A DNA stretch of 64,000 bases from an uncultured Bacteroidales bacterium (GCA_903916595.1 CAIWXI010000098.1:62001-126000); one strand, 5' to 3'; numbered from the stretch's first letter, positions 35,554 to 46,529 are shown. The notes: a model not told the origin generated them from the sequence alone. Numbers and translations: made by a program.

Positions 35554-37863
35554 ATGACAGCTAAACGTCTTCCTGAGAACAATTCCAGGATGCATTTGAA
35601 GCAGTTTATGGTTATTTTTCTGCTGATGGCAGGATTGTTTTCGGGAGTGACCATGTGGTGGATCATACGCGAGGTGTTTAAAAGTACACTCACTAGTCCT
35701 CTTCAAAAAGAAGAGCTGAACCTTATTTTATATATTGCCGGGTTTGTTGTCGTCTTAATCATCTCCTATGCCCTGATCTGGAAAAGCCAGCAACTGGAGT
35801 ATTTCAGGTCACGTTTCAGGTTTCAGCAAAAATCGCAAACCGATGAAGAGCAGATCAGGCACATGAATTCGGTGATCGAGGAGATCAGCGATGCGGTGAT
35901 CACCTTCGACAGGGATATGATCATTCAGACCTGGAATAAGGGAGCTGAACGGATTTATGGATGGAAGTCAGAAGAGATTATCGGCAAATTCGCGGGAGGC
36001 TCTCTCCGGCTTGATTTTCCCGGGTCAGGCCGGGCCGGGATTTTTGAGGAGCTAAGCACAAAAGGTTACTGGAAAGGCGAACTGGTTCATCGCCGCAAGG
36101 ATGGAAGCACGGCCTATGTAAGCTCTTCTGCATCTCAGCTAAAGGATGAGCAGGGGAATGTTCCCGGCATCATAACGATCAACAAGGATATTTCGGATAT
36201 CATTCAATCGGAAAAGGTAAAGGGGGCGGTTTACAGGATATCTGAGCTGGCTCATTCGGCCAGGGATTTGAATGATCTTTTTGCATCTATTCATATCGTG
36301 ATCGGCGATCTGATGGATGCCCGTAATTTATTTATTGCCCTTGCTGAGCCCGACAGTGAGATCATTAATTTTCCCTATTTTGTCGATGAACATGATCTGC
36401 CCCCTGCTCCCAGGAAAAAGGGGAATACTCTGACCGACTTTGTTCTGCGCACCGGCAAGCATCTTTTGGCTAAACCTGAAGATGTTCAATATTTTATCGA
36501 ACGCGGAATTATCGAAGTGGGCAATATGAAGACGATTGACTGGCTTGGAGTTCCGCTGAAGGTCGATAAAGACGTTATTGGCGCCATGGTAGTTCAGAGC
36601 TACAATCCCAGGATACGGTTCGGTTCTCTGGAATTGGATATGCTGATTTTTGTGTCGGAACAGATCGCACTGTCGATACAGAGAATGAAAATGCAGCAGG
36701 AACTGGTTATACAGAAGCAAAAGGCGGAGGTTTCCTCCAGGCTTACTTCTTCACTTCTCGCGAATATGAACCACGAACTGCGAACCCCAATGAACGGGAT
36801 ACTGGGATTTGCCGAAATACTCACAAACGATCTGATTGATCCTGATGCAAAGGCAAAAGCCGAGAATATACTTATTTCGGGCCGCCGGCTCATGGACACA
36901 CTCGATGCAATCATGGACCTCTCTTATCTCGAGTCGGATAAGGTGAGCAGGAAATTCGTGCCTCTGAGCATTAAAAAAAGTGTTCTGAAAGTTTTGTCAA
37001 ATTATGAATCCCTGATCCATCTAAAAAACCTGAGGTTAATTCTGAATGTACCCGCTTTTATGCAAATAAACGGAGACGATCATCTCCTTGAACATATGCT
37101 CGGATGTTTGATAGACAATGCTGTGAAGTATACCGAAGCAGGCAGTATCACCATCGAGGCCAGGGAGATTACCGAAGGAGAAACAGCGAGTATAATGATC
37201 TCAGTAAAGGATACCGGAATTGGAATAGCTGAAAAGAATTTTGATGTCATTTTCGAGACTTTCCGTCAGGTGAGTGAGGGGTATGGAAGAAAATTTGAGG
37301 GGTCAGGACTTGGTCTGACGATAAGTAAAAAGATCGCCTCACTTCTGGGTGGCAAGCTCAGGCTGAAGAGCAAGATCGGGGAGGGTTCCGAGTTTATGGT
37401 TATACTGCCTTCAAGCGGGGTTTCGTTTCAACATTCGCCCGGACTATTGGATGAAAAAGCGGATGGTAAGCCGGTTGTCCCGGTCTCTATAAAAGATAAT
37501 CCTTCAGTTCTTATTGTAGAAGATAATCTCGTAAACCTCCAGCTTCTGACCTTGTATATACAGAACAGCTGTATGGCATCTTCTGCCCTTGACGGTTTAT
37601 CGGCTATAGAAAAGGCCCGTGAGAAGCAGTTTGATCTGATTTTGATGGATATCAATCTAGGACCCGGGACCGATGGGATACAGGCGATGCTGGAGATACG
37701 TAAGCTGGGCGGTTATAAAAACACACCGATTGTTGCACTTACAGGATATGCCTCCATAGGTGACAGGGACAGGCTCATTTCATTAGGATTTTCAGAGTAT
37801 CTCTCCAAACCCGTGATGAAAGACGTATTGCTAGGCCTGATCTCTGATCTGACCAAGGCTTAA
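35554..37863 (+). CDS. Hybrid sensor histidine kinase/response regulator (2 TM, PAS, GAF-like, HisKA, HATPase, REC)
   Basis: PAS DAVITFDRDMIIQTWNKGAERIYGWKSEEIIGK; H-box NMNHELRTPMNGILGFAEIL; G-box GSGLGLTISKKIASLLGG; REC FDLILMDINLGPGTDGIQ. Confidence 0.95.
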   Translation: MTAKRLPENNSRMHLKQFMVIFLLMAGLFSGVTMWWIIREVFKSTLTSPLQKEELNLILYIAGFVVVLIISYALIWKSQQLEYFRSRFRFQQKSQTDEEQIRHMNSVIEEISDAVITFDRDMIIQTWNKGAERIYGWKSEEIIGKFAGGSLRLDFPGSGRAGIFEELSTKGYWKGELVHRRKDGSTAYVSSSASQLKDEQGNVPGIITINKDISDIIQSEKVKGAVYRISELAHSARDLNDLFASIHIVIGDLMDARNLFIALAEPDSEIINFPYFVDEHDLPPAPRKKGNTLTDFVLRTGKHLLAKPEDVQYFIERGIIEVGNMKTIDWLGVPLKVDKDVIGAMVVQSYNPRIRFGSLELDMLIFVSEQIALSIQRMKMQQELVIQKQKAEVSSRLTSSLLANMNHELRTPMNGILGFAEILTNDLIDPDAKAKAENILISGRRLMDTLDAIMDLSYLESDKVSRKFVPLSIKKSVLKVLSNYESLIHLKNLRLILNVPAFMQINGDDHLLEHMLGCLIDNAVKYTEAGSITIEAREITEGETASIMISVKDTGIGIAEKNFDVIFETFRQVSEGYGRKFEGSGLGLTISKKIASLLGGKLRLKSKIGEGSEFMVILPSSGVSFQHSPGLLDEKADGKPVVPVSIKDNPSVLIVEDNLVNLQLLTLYIQNSCMASSALDGLSAIEKAREKQFDLILMDINLGPGTDGIQAMLEIRKLGGYKNTPIVALTGYASIGDRDRLISLGFSEYLSKPVMKDVLLGLISDLTKA

Positions 37864-37866
37864 TAA

Positions 37867-38142
37867 TCAGGCATACAGCGCTACTGCAGCAATAATTGCC
37901 AGTAACACAGGGACAACAACCAGTACAATCTTTTTATCCCTCCGGATGTTTGCATTCATCTCATTAATACCCAGAAGGCATTGTTCATCGCCTGGCTCAT
38001 ATTCCATTGCAGCCTTGAATTCTTCTCTGGCCGAACGGAACAGGTCAATTCTGATAAATTGAGCGGCTCTCTCGGTATGTTCCCTGAACTTTAGTTCCTC
38101 GTGAGTTAAGCTGTGAGCGTCTGATAAACCGTGGTGTGCCAT
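37867..38142 (-). CDS. Small protein with TPR-like segment and C-terminal TM helix
   Basis: 91 aa; REEFKAAMEYEPGDEQCLLGINEMNANIRRDKKIVLVVVPVLLAIIAAVALYA. Confidence 0.65.
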   Translation of the reverse strand: MAHHGLSDAHSLTHEELKFREHTERAAQFIRIDLFRSAREEFKAAMEYEPGDEQCLLGINEMNANIRRDKKIVLVVVPVLLAIIAAVALYA

Positions 38143-38150
38143 AATGTTTG

Positions 38151-41100
38151 TTAGTTTTTAATTATTATTTTTCTGATGATTCCTTCGGAAGACTGAATGA
38201 CTAAGATTACAGGGCCTGGAGAAAGGTCACTGATATCTATAACCCAGCTGGATTCTCCCTCGGGGATTACCTTCTCGGATTGGATCAGTGTTGCCCCGAG
38301 TTCATTGATTAATGTTAAATTAAAGATTTGTTCACCAGGGCATATAAAATCCATGATAAGCTTGCCGCTGGTGGGATTTGGATGTACACTTACCATGAAT
38401 CCCGCATGTTCCTTGATACCCACGGCATTTACATGTATTATGTTGGAAGTGTCGGAGCTGCAATTATAAAGGGTAACTATAGTATAATAATCGCCGGGAA
38501 CAGCAGCGAGCAGATGATTCAGAGTGTCACCTGACAAGGGCTGATTGTTTAAATGCCACTGGTTTCCATACATGGAACTGGATGTGAGGATATTATCCTG
38601 GCCAAGAGAAATCGCGGGTTGTGGAGGGGTAGGATTCACTGTAACAACAAGGGTAGAAGGTGTTCCGTTTCCGCAGGCATTGGTTCCATATACTGTAATA
38701 TTTCCTGACTGTGCATTTGGAAGATAAGTAATATGAATGACATTGCTGCTGGAACTGCCCTGGAAGACTGAGCCGGGAGGTATCGTCCAGAAGTATCCGG
38801 TGGCGTTTGAAATCGGATCGACTGAGTATTCCTGCCATGATGCAGGGGTACATAGCTCAGAGGGCCCGGAAATGCCTGATGCATTTGAAGGTGATGGGGT
38901 TACGGTGACATTCAGGGTGTCTGGTGTCTCTGCCTGGCAGCCTGCAGGAGATTCATAGGATACCGAGATCCACCGGCTTCCAGCAGTCGCCCACTGCACT
39001 GTAACCGACGAAGTGCCCTGGCCGCCAAGAATTGTATCCCCCGCCGAGATGTTCCATGTATAATTAAGCTGGCCCGCATCTGTAGAATAGGCTCCTGGCC
39101 CTGCATTAAGGCAAACGGAATTGTCGCCGGAAATAACGGGTAAAGGCCGGGGGGTGATAGACACCGTTTTTATTGATGGGGATATAGGATTACATCCATT
39201 GGGCGAGGTGTAGGTGAGGGAGACCGTTGCGCTGCCCTGGTTAGCCCAGCTTACAGTGACTGAGTCGGTGCCCTGTCCTGAAGTGATTGTGCCTTGGGTA
39301 GAAGTATTCCATAAGTAGCTACTCATACCGCTCTCAGTAGTATAAACTGCCCCGGAATTAGCGCAAACGGAGGCGTTCCCAGCGATAGCGGGCAATGGAA
39401 GAGGAAACACATCAACGTTGAAAACCACCGGGGAGGAGGCTGTGCAGTTATTGCTGTTGAGGTAATTGACAGACACCGTGCGTGGTCCTGAAGTGGTCCA
39501 GGTAACATGAATAGTATTTGTTCCAAGTCCGGTCACTGAGCTTCCGCCGGGAGAAATAACCCAGAGGTAATTGCTCATGCCGCTTTCGGTAGTGTATGTT
39601 CCGGTAGTATTCATGCAAAGACTATCTTCACCGGTAATAGTAGGGATCGGTAAAGGGTAGACTGTGACCGTTTTTACGAACGGATTTAAAGCAAAGCAAC
39701 CGAAGGAATTGGAATAGTTTACAGAGACCGATCTCGTTCCGGCTAAATCCCATCTTACCTGGATTGATTCAGTCCCCAGTCCTGAGAGAATAGTTCCGCC
39801 AGAGGATATGCCCCACAGGTAATTGCTCATACCGGCTTGTGTAGCATAAGTGTTTCCGGTAACTCCCGTGCATACAGCCGTCGGCCCGGTGATAGATGGA
39901 TCGGGGAGCAGGTTCACCGTAACATTAAAAGAACAGGGTTGAGCAGGAATACACCCGTTTGAATCCGAATAAGTAACTGTGAGATGCTGTAATCCTGTTG
40001 CGACCCAGTTAACTCTCAAGGAGTCTGTACCCTGACCGGAGCTGATTACACCTCCGCTGCTGATCGTCCAGGCATACCCCGACTTTCCTTTCTGGGTGGA
40101 ATAAACCTGGTTTGTGGAAAAACAGCAAACAACGGGAGGGCCAGTGATGACAGGAACAGGAAGAGGATGAACCCTAACGGGTTTCTGTGTTGGTTGTATC
40201 GCCTGACAGCCCTGGGAATTCGTATATGAGAGTGATATCGATTGATTTCCGCTGGAGTGCCAGTTGACCTGAACAGAAGGGGAGCCGCTGCCTGAAATAA
40301 TTGTACCACCCGGCGATACGGTCCATGAATAATTGTTCATCCCAGATTCTGTCAAGTAGGTTGATGTAGAGTTTAAGCAAAGACTACCGCTACCATTAAT
40401 AGTCGGAGCAGGAGAAGGCCGTATGCTTACATTGTAAAGATAAGGATTGATGGCAAAACAGCCGGATAAATTTGCATAATTTACAGTAACTGTTCCCGAT
40501 CCGGCCAGGTTCCACAGTACATTTATTGTCGCACTACCCTGTCCGGAAACGATGGTGCCTCCTGCAGAAACAACCCATTGGTAATTGCTCATCGCTGTCT
40601 GTGTATTATAAACGGCTGTTGTGCCAGCACATGGATTATAGGGGCCAGTGATAGAAGGAGAAGGAAGGGGGAACACAAGGATGGGAAAGCCAGCCGGGGT
40701 AGGGGATGTACATGAATTAGAATCATTATAATTTACTGTAATTTGCTGAAGACCGGCTGAGTTCCAGCTTACGTGAACAGAGTCATCTCCCTGGCCTGAA
40801 GTAATGATGCCACCGTTACTGACCGTCCAGATGTAATTTGTTTTCCTGGCCTGAGTTGTGTAGATGTTGCCTGAAGAGCCGTTGCAAGCGGTTGAAGGGC
40901 CGGCTATTGATGGTACTGGCAAGGGATTTACCTGGATGTTATAGCTGGCAGGGCTTGCCGCAGTGCACCCGAAAGGGTTTATATATGTAAGAGTAACAGA
41001 CTGAATGCCCGGCGCCATCCAGCTTGTTGTAATAGAGTCGGTACCGGCGCCTGAGTTAATAACACCTCCGGAAGAGATCGTCCACTGGTAATTATTCATT

Positions 41101-44009
41101 CCACTCTCAGTGTAAAAGAGGGCTCCTGTGGAACCTTTACAAAGGCTATCTGGTCCAAAGATGTTCGGCTGGGGTTTGGCATGCACATTGACCGGAAGTA
41201 TATATGGATTCGTGGCAGGACATCCGCCAGGAATAATGTAGTTAAGCATAAGCTGATGAACTCCGGAACTGTTCCATTGCACGGTGACTGACGATGTTCC
41301 TGCCCCTGATGTAATAATGCCGCCCGAGGGGAGCGACCATGCATATCCCGACATGCCGGCCTGAGTAGTGTATACGATTCCCGTCTCACCTTCACAAAGA
41401 CTGTCGGGTCCTGCAATAACAGGTTGAGCCAAAGGACGTACAAAAATATTTTTCACTACAGGTGAAGGAGCCTGACATCCGAAGGAATTAGAGTAATTAA
41501 GGCTGATCCACTGAGGGCCTGTATTATTCCATCTCACGTTAGCAGTCGATGTGGAAGCGCCTGAAACGATACTTCCTGAAGCCGATACCTGCCACTGGTA
41601 GGACAACATTCCCGGCTGTGCTGTGAAAGTGTTTAACACGGTGCGGCAAACAGTATCGGTACCTGTTATGGTGGGTAGCGGTAAAGGGTAAACGGTGACA
41701 TTCTTCACCGTTGGAATGGGTGAAAGGCAGCCGTTAGTTCCCCTGTAGACTATGCTTACCGTTTGAGGGCCGGGTATAGTCCAGCTTACCGTGACAACAT
41801 TACTCCCTTGCCCGGAGGTGATGCTTCCTCCTGATGAAACGGCCCAGGCGTAATCTGTCATACCTGCATCGGTGCTATAAACCAGGACCGGGGCATTGGC
41901 GCAGCATGTAACTGCCCCGCTGATTACCGGCAGGGGCCTTGATTTCATAGTGATAGGGAAGAGTGGTGACAGGGGGTTGTCGTTACAAACATTTACTGCG
42001 CGTACCGATATGTTACCTGAAACAGCATTAGGGCCGGCTGTTACTATAATTGTATCATTATTATAACCCTGAGTGATCATAAACCCGCTTGGGAAAGTCC
42101 ATGCATATGAGGTCGCACCGGTTACCGGAGGAACGATGTACATGTTATTTTCTGTACCCAGGCATAAAGAGGATGGCCCGCTTATTGCGCCCGGTGACGG
42201 AAGTCTTGCATTGGTGACCTGGCCGTTTACAAAATATGTGACAACAGGATATTGATACATCGGATGGCCCCCGTCGTCGACATACCTGCAGTCATTCCCC
42301 CCATTTGATAAAGTGTTGAATGCGATTGAAGTATTACCAGAGATATAATTAAAGGTAAGCAGAGCCAGGGTGTCATGAACTGAAAGGGATTTAGCAGTTA
42401 AACCAGACCAGGATATCAGAATTTTTCTTAATGTGGAAGATCCGCCAACCGGTTCATCGTTGATTTGCATCCCGTTAAGGATAGATGGTTTGCCTGCTGA
42501 TCCGGAAACAAATGTCATAACAGCAGGATCATATTCAATTCTCTGGTAGCAGGATCTGATATTCAGAAAGCTGTCGACTTCAACAGGTACAACCAGAGCA
42601 TGCCCCGGGCAACCATCAATACCGGGTAAGGTGGAGATTGGTGCGTTGCGGTATGTACAGAAATCGGATGGGAGGGTAATTCCCGGCACCACGCACAGCC
42701 TCAGCCTGAACGCTTTCTGAACAGGCCCGGGAGGCACCATAAGGATATAATCAATGGCCACATTGGCATCTTCCTGGCTGTGTGAAGACTCAGTTTTACT
42801 AACCCAGGTTTCAGCATTGACTTCCGGAGGTACAACATGATGTCCGTTCCAGCTTATATTGACCATTCCGTTTTGCGTTCCGGTACCTTTGTAAGAGCTT
42901 GCCGTAACTCCCTGTGTGACCACCGAAGTAATGTTTTCACTGGCAGAAATCAGAAGGGTGGAATTGTAAAAACGGTACGTATTGTTCAGATTGCCCGTGA
43001 AGGAGATGGTAAGAACATTGTCAACCAATTGCGAATTCACATTGATGCTGTCGCGTACCATCAGATAATCGATCACTTCTTCTTCGGTGGCCATGTATAT
43101 ATTATCAAGGCCACTTTTGCCGTAAGTATTGGCAATGCTGTTCATGTAATTCTGAAAAGTAGTGAAGGAGTAACCGTAGTTGCTGGTCGTAACAGAATGA
43201 GTAAAAGCCACGCCCCAGTAATGGGCACCTCCCACACTGGAGTTTGCGATGGTATTAACCAGTGCGCTTAAATTGACAGCCTCATAACAGTTAGTCCGGT
43301 GCATTCCGATGTTCTGATGAGGAAATGGAGCAGATACGTTAAAGGCCGGATCCCCAAAAGAGTATCCTTCCCTGTAACAGACGGTGTATCCCTGGGCCCA
43401 GGCAAAGGGAGAATAGACATCTCCCCCGTTAGGGTTAACAAATATTTTTTCATCGGGTCCTCCGTTTGTTGCCGAAAGCATTTTCAGTTTGATATAACTG
43501 CCATTTCTTGCAATCTCATAAGAAGGTGTTCCTCCTCCTCCGGCTGTAAGTCCGTGGCTTTGCACACCCCAATTTTGCTGGTACAGAGCGATCAGCTGTG
43601 GCCATGTCACGTTGAGCGTTGCATATCCGCTGGCAGGGTCATGCACATCGACCAGGTCTGAGCCAATCGCTGCAAAAGAAAAAATAGCAGCGCTCATTTT
43701 AAATCTCTGATCGTTTCCGCAGCCATCGGTGTAAATTAATCCAGGGTATGTAACGCCACTGATCACACCTCCGTTCAACAGGGGCAATGCATGAGTGTAA
43801 ATGTCTTTTTCCCCATCATCCTCCTCCATGCTGAAAGCAAAAAGTTTGTTGAAACGCAAAGGGGCTTTGCTCACGCTGTAATTAGCAGGTGCAGAGCTGA
43901 AAGTGATAATAATACGTATGTTCTGCAGACTGTCAAAGCTCTGAGACCTTGCACTGAAGCCGACAACGCCGAGAACAATAAAGAACCAAAAGGAAATGAA
44001 CCCTTTCAT
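38151..44009 (-). CDS. Very large T9SS-secreted multidomain repeat protein (NodB-like N-terminus, cohesin-like domain, ~12 two-Cys PKD/Ig-like repeats, T9SS CTD)
   Basis: 1952 aa; signal peptide; FNKLFAFSMEEDDGEKDIYTHALPLL..; repeats of ~84 aa with P-x-I-x-G-x-x-x-x-C...Y-x-T-x-x-G-M-x-x-Y-x-W...G-x-I-x-S-G-x-G...G-C; C-term VSVHPNPTSGKLIMDFICPG... Confidence 0.88.
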   Translation of the reverse strand: MKGFISFWFFIVLGVVGFSARSQSFDSLQNIRIIITFSSAPANYSVSKAPLRFNKLFAFSMEEDDGEKDIYTHALPLLNGGVISGVTYPGLIYTDGCGNDQRFKMSAAIFSFAAIGSDLVDVHDPASGYATLNVTWPQLIALYQQNWGVQSHGLTAGGGGTPSYEIARNGSYIKLKMLSATNGGPDEKIFVNPNGGDVYSPFAWAQGYTVCYREGYSFGDPAFNVSAPFPHQNIGMHRTNCYEAVNLSALVNTIANSSVGGAHYWGVAFTHSVTTSNYGYSFTTFQNYMNSIANTYGKSGLDNIYMATEEEVIDYLMVRDSINVNSQLVDNVLTISFTGNLNNTYRFYNSTLLISASENITSVVTQGVTASSYKGTGTQNGMVNISWNGHHVVPPEVNAETWVSKTESSHSQEDANVAIDYILMVPPGPVQKAFRLRLCVVPGITLPSDFCTYRNAPISTLPGIDGCPGHALVVPVEVDSFLNIRSCYQRIEYDPAVMTFVSGSAGKPSILNGMQINDEPVGGSSTLRKILISWSGLTAKSLSVHDTLALLTFNYISGNTSIAFNTLSNGGNDCRYVDDGGHPMYQYPVVTYFVNGQVTNARLPSPGAISGPSSLCLGTENNMYIVPPVTGATSYAWTFPSGFMITQGYNNDTIIVTAGPNAVSGNISVRAVNVCNDNPLSPLFPITMKSRPLPVISGAVTCCANAPVLVYSTDAGMTDYAWAVSSGGSITSGQGSNVVTVSWTIPGPQTVSIVYRGTNGCLSPIPTVKNVTVYPLPLPTITGTDTVCRTVLNTFTAQPGMLSYQWQVSASGSIVSGASTSTANVRWNNTGPQWISLNYSNSFGCQAPSPVVKNIFVRPLAQPVIAGPDSLCEGETGIVYTTQAGMSGYAWSLPSGGIITSGAGTSSVTVQWNSSGVHQLMLNYIIPGGCPATNPYILPVNVHAKPQPNIFGPDSLCKGSTGALFYTESGMNNYQWTISSGGVINSGAGTDSITTSWMAPGIQSVTLTYINPFGCTAASPASYNIQVNPLPVPSIAGPSTACNGSSGNIYTTQARKTNYIWTVSNGGIITSGQGDDSVHVSWNSAGLQQITVNYNDSNSCTSPTPAGFPILVFPLPSPSITGPYNPCAGTTAVYNTQTAMSNYQWVVSAGGTIVSGQGSATINVLWNLAGSGTVTVNYANLSGCFAINPYLYNVSIRPSPAPTINGSGSLCLNSTSTYLTESGMNNYSWTVSPGGTIISGSGSPSVQVNWHSSGNQSISLSYTNSQGCQAIQPTQKPVRVHPLPVPVITGPPVVCCFSTNQVYSTQKGKSGYAWTISSGGVISSGQGTDSLRVNWVATGLQHLTVTYSDSNGCIPAQPCSFNVTVNLLPDPSITGPTAVCTGVTGNTYATQAGMSNYLWGISSGGTILSGLGTESIQVRWDLAGTRSVSVNYSNSFGCFALNPFVKTVTVYPLPIPTITGEDSLCMNTTGTYTTESGMSNYLWVISPGGSSVTGLGTNTIHVTWTTSGPRTVSVNYLNSNNCTASSPVVFNVDVFPLPLPAIAGNASVCANSGAVYTTESGMSSYLWNTSTQGTITSGQGTDSVTVSWANQGSATVSLTYTSPNGCNPISPSIKTVSITPRPLPVISGDNSVCLNAGPGAYSTDAGQLNYTWNISAGDTILGGQGTSSVTVQWATAGSRWISVSYESPAGCQAETPDTLNVTVTPSPSNASGISGPSELCTPASWQEYSVDPISNATGYFWTIPPGSVFQGSSSSNVIHITYLPNAQSGNITVYGTNACGNGTPSTLVVTVNPTPPQPAISLGQDNILTSSSMYGNQWHLNNQPLSGDTLNHLLAAVPGDYYTIVTLYNCSSDTSNIIHVNAVGIKEHAGFMVSVHPNPTSGKLIMDFICPGEQIFNLTLINELGATLIQSEKVIPEGESSWVIDISDLSPGPVILVIQSSEGIIRKIIIKN
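38890..41940 (-). repeat. About 12 tandem ~254-nt (84-85 aa) divergent coding repeats
   Basis: Hand alignment of PxITGxxxxC...YTTxxGMSxYxWxxSxGGxIxSGxGTxSVxVxWxxxGxxxVxVNYxxxxGC...VxVxPLP units. Confidence 0.88.
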
Positions 44010-44104
44010 GACCGGAATTAATAAGAACTAAAATTAGGTTTTTTTTAGGCAGATTCTCCTTAAGTGTTGATAACTTATTGCTATTTATGCCTGTATAAGC
44101 CTGT

Positions 44105-46522
44105 TTATTTTTCCATTGAGTTGTCGAACTCGAATTTAACTTCCTTTTCTTTCTTGCTGTTGGAGCTGAAGTTGAATACCAACCCGCCGTAAATGACAGG
44201 GCCATCGCGACGACGCAGCGATTCCTGGACAAGGACTGGCGTATTGATAGTGCTTTTTGAAGAGCTGGAGTTAAACAGGTCAGATACTGTAATGATGAGG
44301 AATAGTTTTTTCTTAAAAAAATCCTGCCGGAATCCTGCATTGACGCCCCAGGTCGGGTAACGCATACCCTGGGGAGTGAGCACCGAAGACCGGTATTGGC
44401 CGTTAATCTGCAGAATCGTAGTTTTGGTAATACTCAGAGATGCATTCAACTTGGCATTCCAGGAAAGGGCTGCTTTGTTTTTACTAAATCCCAGGTTGGA
44501 CGCATCGATCTCGTTATAGTAACCCGAGGCACTGAAGTTAATGTTCAGGATTTTCGCGATCTGGGCATTCCCGCTAAAATCAATACCGGCGCTCTGGTCA
44601 TGCGACAGGTTTTCCATGGTGGTAATAAGTACCGAATCGTTCAGGCTATAGGTGACCGTAGTAAAACCATTCAGGCGGTAACGGTAGAAAAGCGTAGGAA
44701 TCAGGTTGACCTTTCCAGATTTGACAGAATATCCGAACTCGAACGATTGTATATCCTCGGGCTTCAACTTGGGGTTCCCGACAAAAAAATTCCTCGGATC
44801 GCGGTATTCAGGAACAGGGTTCATGTCTTCAGGGCTTGGCCTGTTCACCCTACGGCTGTAATTTAGTTGCCATTCGTTATTCCCTGACTCCAGAGCAAGA
44901 TGAAGCGTGGGATAAACAGCGAAATAAGTTTGAATGACAGAGGTGTCTTCGGTCATAAAATTCAGGTTCAGCAAAGCCAGTTCAGGCCTCAGACCGAGCA
45001 TGAAAGAGAATTTTTTTATGGTGTACGACAGAGTTCCGAAGACGGCATGCACGGTTTGATTTCCTTTAAAATGATTCGTCAGAGTGGAATCGGTAATCCA
45101 CCCACCCACATTATTGTCATAATACTGCACCAGAAAATCCTGGTCAGAGATCTCCATATTACCATCATAGCCGGCTTCGAGCGAGGCATTCTTCCATAAC
45201 GGCCTTGAGTAAGTAAGGGCCAGGTTAAGTTTCTTTTGCAGGATGTGGTTATAGTTATAATCCCGGGCATCGGGGTATGGCGGAATGCTGAATGCGGAGG
45301 TATAGGTGTAGTTTTCGTGCTCGTCATCATACTGAAAAATGAAATCGGCCCTGAGTTTATGTTCGGTTTCCCTGTTGAACGTATGCTCGTAATAGGCATT
45401 GGCGCCTATACTTGTCTCGTAATCAGGTCCATTCTGATCACGGATAAAATACTCGGTAGGCTGAAGTGAATCATTCTTATACAGGTTGTACGAGGTAGAT
45501 GTCCTGTCGAACCCCCTGTAATTGAGAGTTCCGGAAATTCCTGTCACATCATTATCGCTGATACTCCAGTCAATACCAAGAGTTGCCAGGTTTGAAACGG
45601 GTCTTGAAAATCCCGTGGAATACTGATTCAGGTAGGTTGACTGCATCGTTGATGTATCGATAGTCTGGGAATTCAGGTCACTTCTTCTCCAGCGGTAATC
45701 TTTTCTGAAGCCATAACTTCCGAATAAGTTCACTTTGCCGGTATTCATGTTGAGCTGCAGATTGGTAGTATAGCGGTCGTTATTCCCGACATTTGCCCCC
45801 AGTATACCGTTGAATCCTGCTTTTCGGTTTTTTTTCAGCACAATATTAATAATCCCGGCGGTTCCGTCGGGGCGGTATTTTGCTGAAGGGTTGGTTATCA
45901 CCTCAATTCGTTCGATGAGGGAAGCAGGCATCTGGTCAAGGCTTGCAGTGCCTGCCATGGTTGAAGGCCTTCCATTGACCAGGATAGTTACGTTACCTGA
46001 ACCCCTCAGGCTAATATTCCCGTCCATATCGACCGTGATTGCAGGAATATTCTGCAGGATATCGGTTACAGTGCCTGTTTGAGCCATGATATCCTGCTGC
46101 ACATTGAATATTTTCCGGTCTATCCTGCTTACGATCATATTTTTATCGGCAGTAACAGTAACTTCTTTCATGTTCACTGCGGATGGCTTCAGCCCAAGTT
46201 CGCCAGCATCCACCAGGAGGTTCTTCCGGTCTATACCGATCGGTTTTGATCGTTGCTTCTCATAGCCAATAAAACTATAATCAAGGAAATATATTCCGGC
46301 AGGAATATATTTGAGCCGGAAGTATCCTGTACTGTCAGAAACTGCTCCGCTTACGATTCTGCCATCGAGTGTGTCGATGAGGGCTACATTGGCATATTCT
46401 ACAGGAATTTTGGTTTGGGTTTCGATGATCTTACCCTGGATTACACCTTTGATTCCCGACTGTGCCGTGGAGAGTAAAGGAAGTAAAGTCATTGCCAGCA
46501 GCAATATCACAGATCGGGCCAT
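44105..46522 (-). CDS. TonB-dependent receptor / outer membrane beta-barrel family protein with CarboxypepD_reg-like domain
   Basis: GVIQGKIIETQTKIPVEYANVALIDTLDGRIVSGAVSDSTGYFRL; plug VTDILQNIPAITVDMDGNISLRGSGNVTILVNGRPS. Confidence 0.93.
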   Translation of the reverse strand: MARSVILLLAMTLLPLLSTAQSGIKGVIQGKIIETQTKIPVEYANVALIDTLDGRIVSGAVSDSTGYFRLKYIPAGIYFLDYSFIGYEKQRSKPIGIDRKNLLVDAGELGLKPSAVNMKEVTVTADKNMIVSRIDRKIFNVQQDIMAQTGTVTDILQNIPAITVDMDGNISLRGSGNVTILVNGRPSTMAGTASLDQMPASLIERIEVITNPSAKYRPDGTAGIINIVLKKNRKAGFNGILGANVGNNDRYTTNLQLNMNTGKVNLFGSYGFRKDYRWRRSDLNSQTIDTSTMQSTYLNQYSTGFSRPVSNLATLGIDWSISDNDVTGISGTLNYRGFDRTSTSYNLYKNDSLQPTEYFIRDQNGPDYETSIGANAYYEHTFNRETEHKLRADFIFQYDDEHENYTYTSAFSIPPYPDARDYNYNHILQKKLNLALTYSRPLWKNASLEAGYDGNMEISDQDFLVQYYDNNVGGWITDSTLTNHFKGNQTVHAVFGTLSYTIKKFSFMLGLRPELALLNLNFMTEDTSVIQTYFAVYPTLHLALESGNNEWQLNYSRRVNRPSPEDMNPVPEYRDPRNFFVGNPKLKPEDIQSFEFGYSVKSGKVNLIPTLFYRYRLNGFTTVTYSLNDSVLITTMENLSHDQSAGIDFSGNAQIAKILNINFSASGYYNEIDASNLGFSKNKAALSWNAKLNASLSITKTTILQINGQYRSSVLTPQGMRYPTWGVNAGFRQDFFKKKLFLIITVSDLFNSSSSKSTINTPVLVQESLRRRDGPVIYGGLVFNFSSNSKKEKEVKFEFDNSMEK

Positions 46523-46529
46523 AAAATAA

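Noticed and set aside
35443-35706. 88-aa N-terminal extension of GlgB in the ORF track
   Set aside because: Low-quality sequence overlapping the divergent kinase gene and promoters; ATG 35442 gives the standard branching enzyme start.
38890-41940. CRISPR-like periodicity
   Set aside because: The ~254-nt periodicity is coding (84-85-aa protein repeats) and divergent at the nucleotide level, not short identical repeats with spacers.
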